This document shows, in pieces, positions 56,594 to 61,915 of a stretch of DNA of 61,915 nt. Position 1 is the stretch's first letter, and every line of letters begins with the position of its first letter. The translations under genes and the position numbers were made by a program. The notes below the pieces were generated by a model that saw nothing but the letters and a program-made list of their open reading frames with translations, was not told the origin of the DNA and did not search any database. The stretch comes from Vibrio brasiliensis LMG 20546 (lineage in GTDB: Bacteria; Pseudomonadota; Gammaproteobacteria; Enterobacterales; Vibrionaceae): the NCBI RefSeq assembly GCF_000189255.1, contig NZ_AEVS01000070.1:1-61915 (forward strand). Direction: 5' to 3'.

Positions 56594-57139
56594 ATGACGA
56601 CTGAAACAATTGCGCAGATCAAATCTAGCATCAAGAGTATTGCTGACTACCCAAAACCAGGCATCCTTTTCCGCGATGTAACGAGCCTTATGGAAGACGC
56701 AAGTGCTTATCAGGCAACTATTCAACTATTGGTTGATCGTTACAAAGAGATGGGTTTCACCAAAATTGTTGGTACTGAAGCGCGTGGTTTCCTATTTGGA
56801 GCACCTTTGGCGCTTGAACTCGGTTTGGGTTTTGTACCAGTGCGTAAGCCGGGCAAACTACCTCGTGCCACTGTCGCTCAATCATACGAACTTGAGTACG
56901 GTACAGATACACTAGAGATTCACACCGATGCAATTGTCGAAGGTGACAAAGTGCTTGTGGTTGATGACCTGCTAGCAACTGGCGGCACTATCGAAGCGAC
57001 GACTAAACTGATTCGTCAGCTGGGTGGCGTTGTTGAGCATGCTGCATTTGTGATTAACCTGCCTGAAATCGGTGGTGACAAACGTCTTGAAGGTCTGGGC
57101 CTTGATGTTTACGCCATTTGTGAGTTTGAAGGTCATTAA
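56594..57139 (+). CDS. apt: Adenine phosphoribosyltransferase
   Basis: 181 residues (E. coli 183). The PRPP-binding motif [13 protein letters not shown] lies near residues 121-133, and the N-terminal [15 protein letters not shown] is typical of Apt. It makes AMP from adenine and PRPP. I chose the ATG at 56594 ([10 protein letters not shown]). It is followed by dnaX after 29 bases, an order shared with E. coli. Confidence 0.96.
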   Translation: MTTETIAQIKSSIKSIADYPKPGILFRDVTSLMEDASAYQATIQLLVDRYKEMGFTKIVGTEARGFLFGAPLALELGLGFVPVRKPGKLPRATVAQSYELEYGTDTLEIHTDAIVEGDKVLVVDDLLATGGTIEATTKLIRQLGGVVEHAAFVINLPEIGGDKRLEGLGLDVYAICEFEGH

Positions 57140-57168
57140 TCGGGTAGGTTATTAGTGAGTATAGTTTC

Positions 57169-59313
57169 ATGAGTTATCTTGCCTTAGCGCGAAAGTGGCG
57201 ACCGACTCGATTTAACGAAGTCGTCGGTCAGGCCCATGTCTTAACAGCACTAGAAAATGCTTTAGCACAAAACCGTTTACACCATGCTTACTTGTTTAGT
57301 GGTACTCGTGGTGTCGGTAAAACAACCATCGGGCGTTTGTTTGCTAAAGGGTTGAACTGCGAAACAGGGATAACGGCGACGCCTTGTGGTGTTTGTGATA
57401 CCTGTAAAGAGATTGATGAAGGTCGCTTTGTTGATCTACTCGAAATCGATGCTGCCTCTCGCACTAAGGTTGAAGATACTCGTGAACTTTTAGACAACGT
57501 ACAGTACAAACCTGCACGTGGTCGATTTAAGGTTTACCTTATAGATGAAGTTCACATGCTCTCTCGCCATAGTTTCAATGCACTATTGAAGACACTGGAA
57601 GAGCCACCTGAGTATGTGAAGTTCTTATTGGCGACGACCGATCCACAGAAACTTCCTGTGACGATTTTGTCTCGCTGTTTGCAGTTCCATTTAAAACCAA
57701 TCAGTGTTGATAATATTCATCAACAGCTTGACCATATTCTTCAGCACGAAAATGTAGCTGCAGAAGCTCGAGCTTTGGGAATGATTTCCCATGCGGCTGA
57801 TGGCAGTATGCGTGATGCACTGAGTTTGACTGACCAGGCGATTGCACTTGGTAATGGCCAGGTGTTGACTGATAGCGTTGCTCATATGCTTGGTACTCTA
57901 GATACTGACCAGGCTCTGCACCTGTTAGAAGCGATCAGCTCTAAGCAGCCACAAGTGGCAATGGACAGCGTTGCTCATTTGGCACAAAACGGCGTTGAAT
58001 GGGATGGTTTGCTGCAACAACTGGCGACACAATTGCATCGTTTAGCCATGTATCAGGCACTGCCAGCGACATTAGATCAAAGTCAGCCTGACGCAGAAAA
58101 AGTTGAACTACTAAGCCGTCAACTTAGCCCTCAAGATGTTCAGCTTTACTACCAAATTGCGTTAAAAGGGAGACAAGATCTTCCTTTGGCTCCGTCTGAA
58201 AGAACCGGCTTAGAGATGGTTATCTTGCGTATGATGGCATTTAGACCAGCATCGCAACCACAGGCGAACTCGATATCTGTACAAGCTGAAGCGCCTCAAC
58301 AGACGCAGCCTAGTGTGGCTGTCAGTCCGGCACCTGTACGTCAGGAAACTTCAGTACAACAGCCAATGAGTCAACCTGCTTCTCGTCCAACTCAAACGAG
58401 TTCAGTACCGCAACAACAAGATGTGATGCCTCCGGTATCCAGCTATGACGTGCCTCCAATGCCAGATCATATGCCGGAGCCGCCACACTATGATGACTCT
58501 CAGCAATATTATGCTCAGCAAACCAGTCAGCCTAATGTAGCACCACAACCGGCAAGGTCACCTCAAGCGCAACAAGCCGCTGCGCCGCAAGAGCCAAGCT
58601 CTCCGCTATCTGGCCTGAGACACCAATTGCGTTCACAGCGTAAGGGGTTGAGTTCGGGACAAGGCAGCACGCCAAAAAAGGCTGATGCGACATCTGCAAA
58701 ACCAGAATCTGTTCTAGAGCGTGTAGCAAGAAAACACGCCGGATCAGCGCAGGTGTCGCCATTGTCTAGCCCTGACATTAACGCAACATCTGAACCGGCG
58801 AGCGATGAGCCTTATCGTTGGAAGCCAACACAACCACAGGTTAAACAAACTAAGGTTGAATTGACTCCCACGCTGTTGAAGCAAGCGTTAGAGCACGAAA
58901 AAACACCTGAAATGGTACAGAAACTGGTTGATGAGAGCCTGGTGCAGAGTGAGTGGGCAAATCTGATCAGCCAGCTCAACACGGCCAAGCTTACAGAACA
59001 GCTGGCACTTAACTCCTATTTTCAAAAGAGTGACGCTTCCATCTCTTTAACACTAAGGGCGTCGCAAGCGCACCTGAACACTGACAAGGCTCAGAGTGAA
59101 TTGCTTGGTGAGTTAAACCGAGTTCTTAACCAAGAGTGTCATCTGAGCGTAGAGATTGGTGAGAGTGGTGAAACGCCACTAGAGTTAAGAGACAAGCTTT
59201 ATCAAGGACGCTTGCAGCAAGCGTTTGATAGCCTGGAAAGTGACACCAACATTCAATTTATTCAAAAGCGGTTTGCTGCGCAGCTTGATAGCGAAAGTGT
59301 CAGACCGATTTAA
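57169..59313 (+). CDS. dnaX: DNA polymerase III subunits tau and gamma
   Basis: 714 residues for the full-length tau. The AAA+ clamp-loader module (SGTRGVGKTTIGR near residues 44-56; four zinc cysteines around CETGITATPCGVCDTCK; LIDEVHMLS) is followed by a Gln/Pro-rich linker (~370-560) and the domain that binds the polymerase alpha subunit and DnaB. A slippery site at 58674-58680 can give a shorter gamma of about 505 residues. It is in the order apt-dnaX-ybaB-recR. Confidence 0.96.
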   Translation: MSYLALARKWRPTRFNEVVGQAHVLTALENALAQNRLHHAYLFSGTRGVGKTTIGRLFAKGLNCETGITATPCGVCDTCKEIDEGRFVDLLEIDAASRTKVEDTRELLDNVQYKPARGRFKVYLIDEVHMLSRHSFNALLKTLEEPPEYVKFLLATTDPQKLPVTILSRCLQFHLKPISVDNIHQQLDHILQHENVAAEARALGMISHAADGSMRDALSLTDQAIALGNGQVLTDSVAHMLGTLDTDQALHLLEAISSKQPQVAMDSVAHLAQNGVEWDGLLQQLATQLHRLAMYQALPATLDQSQPDAEKVELLSRQLSPQDVQLYYQIALKGRQDLPLAPSERTGLEMVILRMMAFRPASQPQANSISVQAEAPQQTQPSVAVSPAPVRQETSVQQPMSQPASRPTQTSSVPQQQDVMPPVSSYDVPPMPDHMPEPPHYDDSQQYYAQQTSQPNVAPQPARSPQAQQAAAPQEPSSPLSGLRHQLRSQRKGLSSGQGSTPKKADATSAKPESVLERVARKHAGSAQVSPLSSPDINATSEPASDEPYRWKPTQPQVKQTKVELTPTLLKQALEHEKTPEMVQKLVDESLVQSEWANLISQLNTAKLTEQLALNSYFQKSDASISLTLRASQAHLNTDKAQSELLGELNRVLNQECHLSVEIGESGETPLELRDKLYQGRLQQAFDSLESDTNIQFIQKRFAAQLDSESVRPI
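58674..58685 (+). other. Programmed -1 frameshift site in dnaX
   Basis: The heptamer A-AAA-AAG is in the correct register (codons CCA AAA AAG). After a -1 slip the ribosome reads GGC and then TGA (58683-58685), so the product ends after one extra residue. This copies the E. coli dnaX site, where one codon also precedes the stop. GGGACAAGG lies 10-18 bases upstream and could be the stimulatory Shine-Dalgarno. Confidence 0.85.
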
Positions 59314-59387
59314 TTTTACGGGGTTGAAACTTAATGAGTCGATCCCAATCTAATAACGTAACAAGCTAACTAACCAGAGAGATTAAC

Positions 59388-59717
59388 ATGTTTGGTAAAG
59401 GCGGTATGGGCAATTTAATGAAGCAAGCCCAGCAAATGCAAGATCGCATGCAAAAGCTTCAAGAAGAAATCGCAAATATGGAAGTGACAGGCGAGTCTGG
59501 CGCTGGCCTTGTTAAAGTCACCATCACTGGCAGCCACAGCGTGCGTCGAGTTGAGATCGATGACAGCCTGATGGAAGACGACAAAGAGATGCTTGAAGAT
59601 CTTATCGCAGCTGCGTTCAACGATGCTGCACGCCGTGTTGAAGAAACTCAAAAAGAGAAAATGGCAGGCGTTACAGGCGGTATGCAACTACCACCTGGCA
59701 TGAAAATGCCTTTCTAA
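59388..59717 (+). CDS. ybaB: Nucleoid-associated protein YbaB/EbfC
   Basis: 109 residues. [18 protein letters not shown] and [18 protein letters not shown] are the YbaB family core. It binds DNA as a dimer. It sits between dnaX and recR, 16 bases before recR. Confidence 0.95.
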   Translation: MFGKGGMGNLMKQAQQMQDRMQKLQEEIANMEVTGESGAGLVKVTITGSHSVRRVEIDDSLMEDDKEMLEDLIAAAFNDAARRVEETQKEKMAGVTGGMQLPPGMKMPF

Positions 59718-59733
59718 TCAGCAAGGTTAGTAA

Positions 59734-60333
59734 ATGCGCACCAGTCATATGCTGGAGCAATTGATGGAGGCCTTACGTTGTCTACCTGGGGTTGGCCCCA
59801 AGTCGGCGCAGCGTATGGCCTTTCATTTGTTACAGCGAGATAGAAAAGGCGGCTTACAATTAGCCGACGCTTTAAGTCAGGCGATGACCGAAATTGGTCA
59901 CTGCACTGAATGTCGTACTTTTACCGAAGAAGACGTTTGCCATATCTGTACCAATCCTAAACGTCAGGAAAATGGTCAGCTTTGTGTGGTCGAGAGTCCT
60001 GCAGATATTGCTGCAGTAGAAGCAACGGGTCAGTATTCAGGCCGATACTTTGTTCTGATGGGGCATCTGTCGCCATTAGACGGAATTGGCCCAAGTGATA
60101 TTGGTCTTGATGTTCTCGATTATCGATTACGTCGAGGGGACATTGCAGAAGTGATTCTCGCGACTAACCCAACTGTTGAAGGTGAAGCAACGGCACACTA
60201 CATTGCAGAGTTGTGTAAAGAGAGTAATGTCTCGGCAAGCCGAATTGCCCACGGGGTTCCTGTTGGCGGTGAGCTAGAGTTGGTTGATGGTACAACACTG
60301 TCCCATTCATTACTTGGTCGACAAAAGCTGTAA
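59734..60333 (+). CDS. recR: Recombination mediator RecR
   Basis: 199 residues. The helix-hairpin-helix ([16 protein letters not shown]), four-cysteine zinc finger ([16 protein letters not shown]) and Toprim domain ([14 protein letters not shown]) are all visible. With RecO and RecF it loads RecA onto gapped DNA. Confidence 0.96.
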   Translation: MRTSHMLEQLMEALRCLPGVGPKSAQRMAFHLLQRDRKGGLQLADALSQAMTEIGHCTECRTFTEEDVCHICTNPKRQENGQLCVVESPADIAAVEATGQYSGRYFVLMGHLSPLDGIGPSDIGLDVLDYRLRRGDIAEVILATNPTVEGEATAHYIAELCKESNVSASRIAHGVPVGGELELVDGTTLSHSLLGRQKL

Positions 60334-60352
60334 CTGCCGTCAAAGATAAAAC

Positions 60353-60381
60353 AAAGCCGCGACATTGGTCGCGGCTTTTTT
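60353..60381. terminator. Bidirectional terminator between recR and aqpZ
   Basis: A perfect 11-pair stem AAAGCCGCGAC with GTCGCGGCTTT around ATTG runs into T bases on plus and TTTGTTTTATC on minus. Confidence 0.92.
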
Positions 60382-60385
60382 ATTT

Positions 60386-61084
60386 CTATAATGACTCTTG
60401 CGAGCCAGAGAAAGCTCGATAAGCAAGGGCTCCGATAATGGCGCCAGCAATAGGTGCTACCCAGAATAGCCATAATTGAGAGACAGCCCAGTCGCCAACG
60501 AAGACTGCAACGGCAGTACTACGAGCCGGGTTTACCGATGTATTGGTCACAGGAATACTGATTAAGTGAATCAGTGTCAGACCCAAACCAATAGCGATAG
60601 GAGCGAAACCTTGAGGAGCGCGCTTATCAGTCGCCCCCATGATAATGATTAGGAACATCATGGTCATTACTACTTCAGTAATCAAAGCTGCGGTCATCGA
60701 GTATTGACCCGGAGAGTGCTGACCATAGCCGTTTGCAGCAAAACCTGAGGCAGCGGCATCAAATCCCGACTGGCCTGTAGCGATCAGGTACAATACTGTC
60801 GCTGCAATTAAACCACCAATGACTTGCGCGACAATGTAAGGGATCACCTGTTTGGCTTCAAAACGGCCGCCTGCCCACAAACCAATAGTTACTGCTGGGT
60901 TTAGGTGACAACCAGAGATGTGGCCGATGGCAAATGCCATAGTCAGTACTGTTAGACCAAAAGCGAGTGAAACCCCTAGCAGGCCAATACCGACATCAGG
61001 GAAACCGGCTGCTAACACTGCACTGCCACAGCCTCCAAGAACCAGCCAAAATGTTCCGAAGGACTCTGCGATATATTTGTTCAT
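60386..61084 (-). CDS. aqpZ: Aquaporin Z
   Basis: 232 residues (E. coli 231). The two pore half-helices carry [11 protein letters not shown] (first NPA) and [14 protein letters not shown] (second NPA, with the selectivity Arg). The N-terminus [20 protein letters not shown] is typical for AqpZ. It is a water channel of the inner membrane. I chose the ATG at 61084; the longer frame adds a non-family leader. Confidence 0.95.
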   Translation of the reverse strand: MNKYIAESFGTFWLVLGGCGSAVLAAGFPDVGIGLLGVSLAFGLTVLTMAFAIGHISGCHLNPAVTIGLWAGGRFEAKQVIPYIVAQVIGGLIAATVLYLIATGQSGFDAAASGFAANGYGQHSPGQYSMTAALITEVVMTMMFLIIIMGATDKRAPQGFAPIAIGLGLTLIHLISIPVTNTSVNPARSTAVAVFVGDWAVSQLWLFWVAPIAGAIIGALAYRAFSGSQESL

Positions 61085-61306
61085 TAGGTAATTCCTAAGA
61101 TTTGATTGGAAACACCCGTAGAACATAGGCGAGATTTGTCAGAATTTTGTGAGCCAAACAGATAACAAGGGCGTTTGTTTGGTTATTCCAATAGTTGAAA
61201 CTCGAATATGTAGGAAAGTGAGATATAAGCGCTAAAACTAGCCTGACTCATTCTAGTCATGGACTCGCTGTCAAACAGATAAACGGATCTATAGCGGAAA
61301 AGAAAG

Positions 61307-61555
61307 TCAGGTTAAGGCTTCCAACTCTGTGATGTTCTTGATTGCTTCGTCATTGGTTGAACCACATACCACAGGGCAAGGCTTGAATTGGTGGCATACT
61401 TTTGGACGTTCTTGCTGGCCAAATAACTTGCACAGATTCTCCTCATTCAATTGAATGCAACGGACACCAGCAGGCTTACCATTTGGCATACCTGGTATTG
61501 GGGAAGAAATACTAGGAGCAATACAGCAAGCTCCACAACCTAAGCGACAATCCAT
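61307..61555 (-). CDS. YkgJ family cysteine-cluster protein
   Basis: 82 residues with eight cysteines, in CRLGCGACC, RCIQL, LCKLF, VCHQF and PCPVVC. This matches the small YkgJ-like putative zinc- or iron-binding family. The function is unknown. It stands alone, with spacers of over 200 bases on either side. Confidence 0.85.
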   Translation of the reverse strand: MDCRLGCGACCIAPSISSPIPGMPNGKPAGVRCIQLNEENLCKLFGQQERPKVCHQFKPCPVVCGSTNDEAIKNITELEALT

Positions 61556-61915
61556 CAGTGGTTAACCTTAACGAAGTTTGGCTGCATGTTAGCAAAAAAT
61601 GTGATTTTCATCACTAGTCTGTTTGAACGTTAGTTCGATCAGTTGCGCAAAACGTATCTCGTTGAAGAAATTATTGGATGAAATATCTCAGTGTTCTGCT
61701 CGGCCAATGTATCAAAACTATGCTCTTAGAGATAAAAGGGATGGGAGCTGGTTATCTATTTACAAAATGGTCATCCAATAAAAATATGGAATGAATATCA
61801 CTAAAATCCAAATTTTCTTTGAACCAGTTCTTCATTTAATTTTATTTTAATAATATAAATGTAATTAAAATATCGTACGATGAACTTATTATTTTAGAAC
61901 TCTAGACCGTATAAA
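61556..61915. other. AT-rich region, no gene seen
   Basis: The last 360 bases become very AT-rich from 61790 onward and hold no ORF, RNA fold or terminator that I can support. A promoter for a gene beyond the window is possible. Confidence 0.5.

Noticed and set aside
1-61915. tRNA, rRNA, insertion sequence, prophage, integron or genomic island
   Set aside because: I saw no cloverleaf or rRNA motifs, no transposase or integrase, no attC-like array and no abrupt composition change apart from the AT-rich last ~130 bases.

Overview
The window looks like a stretch of a Vibrio chromosome (large chromosome by content). The evidence is gene order and protein sequence: a polar-flagellum and chemotaxis block flhA-flhF-flhG-fliA-cheY-cheZ-cheA-cheB-parC-parP-cheW, followed directly by the ccmABCDEFGHI cytochrome c maturation cluster, is a Vibrio arrangement, and parC/parP are Vibrio-type array-positioning genes. 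Base composition is moderate and even, there is no insertion sequence, phage or integron, and nearly all of the window reads as core genome. The species is not resolved from sequence alone.

Layout. 1-6912 (+): the 3' end of fimV, then truA, accD, folC, dedD, cvpA and purF, with a PurR-like operator ahead of cvpA. 6913-7297: spacer with two terminators and two diverged copies of a small repeat. 7298-9824: divergent zinc uptake genes znuCB (-) and znuA (+) sharing a Zur-like palindrome. 10033-13338: a membrane propeller/AraC fusion regulator. 13429-13560 (-): a candidate structured small RNA that I cannot name. 13874-16604: feoABC ferrous iron uptake. 16672-22628: HIT protein, argS with a 13-copy heptamer tandem repeat directly after its stop codon, a YecM-like protein and an insulinase-family peptidase. 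22941-23405: sixA.

23584-36192: flagellar export (flhA), flagellar placement and number (flhF, flhG), flagellar sigma factor (fliA), chemotaxis signalling (cheY, cheZ, cheA, cheB, cheW) and polar positioning of the array (parC, parP), all on one strand with short spacers or overlaps. 36385-43428: ccmA-I. 43494-48770: mlaA, two tandem fadL porins and an ECF sigma factor/DUF3379 pair. 49372-52799: fadI-fadJ beta-oxidation operon with a FadR-type operator over the start site. 52902-61555: YdjA nitroreductase, LysR regulator, RssB-like regulator, a small membrane protein with ybaN, then apt, dnaX (with a conserved frameshift site), ybaB, recR, aquaporin Z and a small cysteine-cluster protein. 61556-61915 is AT-rich with no gene that I can support.

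The genes group by function. Metal supply is covered by znu and feo, fatty acid import and degradation by fadL, fadI and fadJ, and outer-membrane lipid balance by mlaA. The polar block places one flagellum and the chemoreceptor arrays at the cell pole. The least explained items are the minus-strand RNA and a mini-ORF with a strong ribosome binding site upstream of feoA, the propeller/AraC fusion protein, the heptamer repeat after argS, and two small ORFs of 44 and 43 codons (48933-49067 and 55875-56006).
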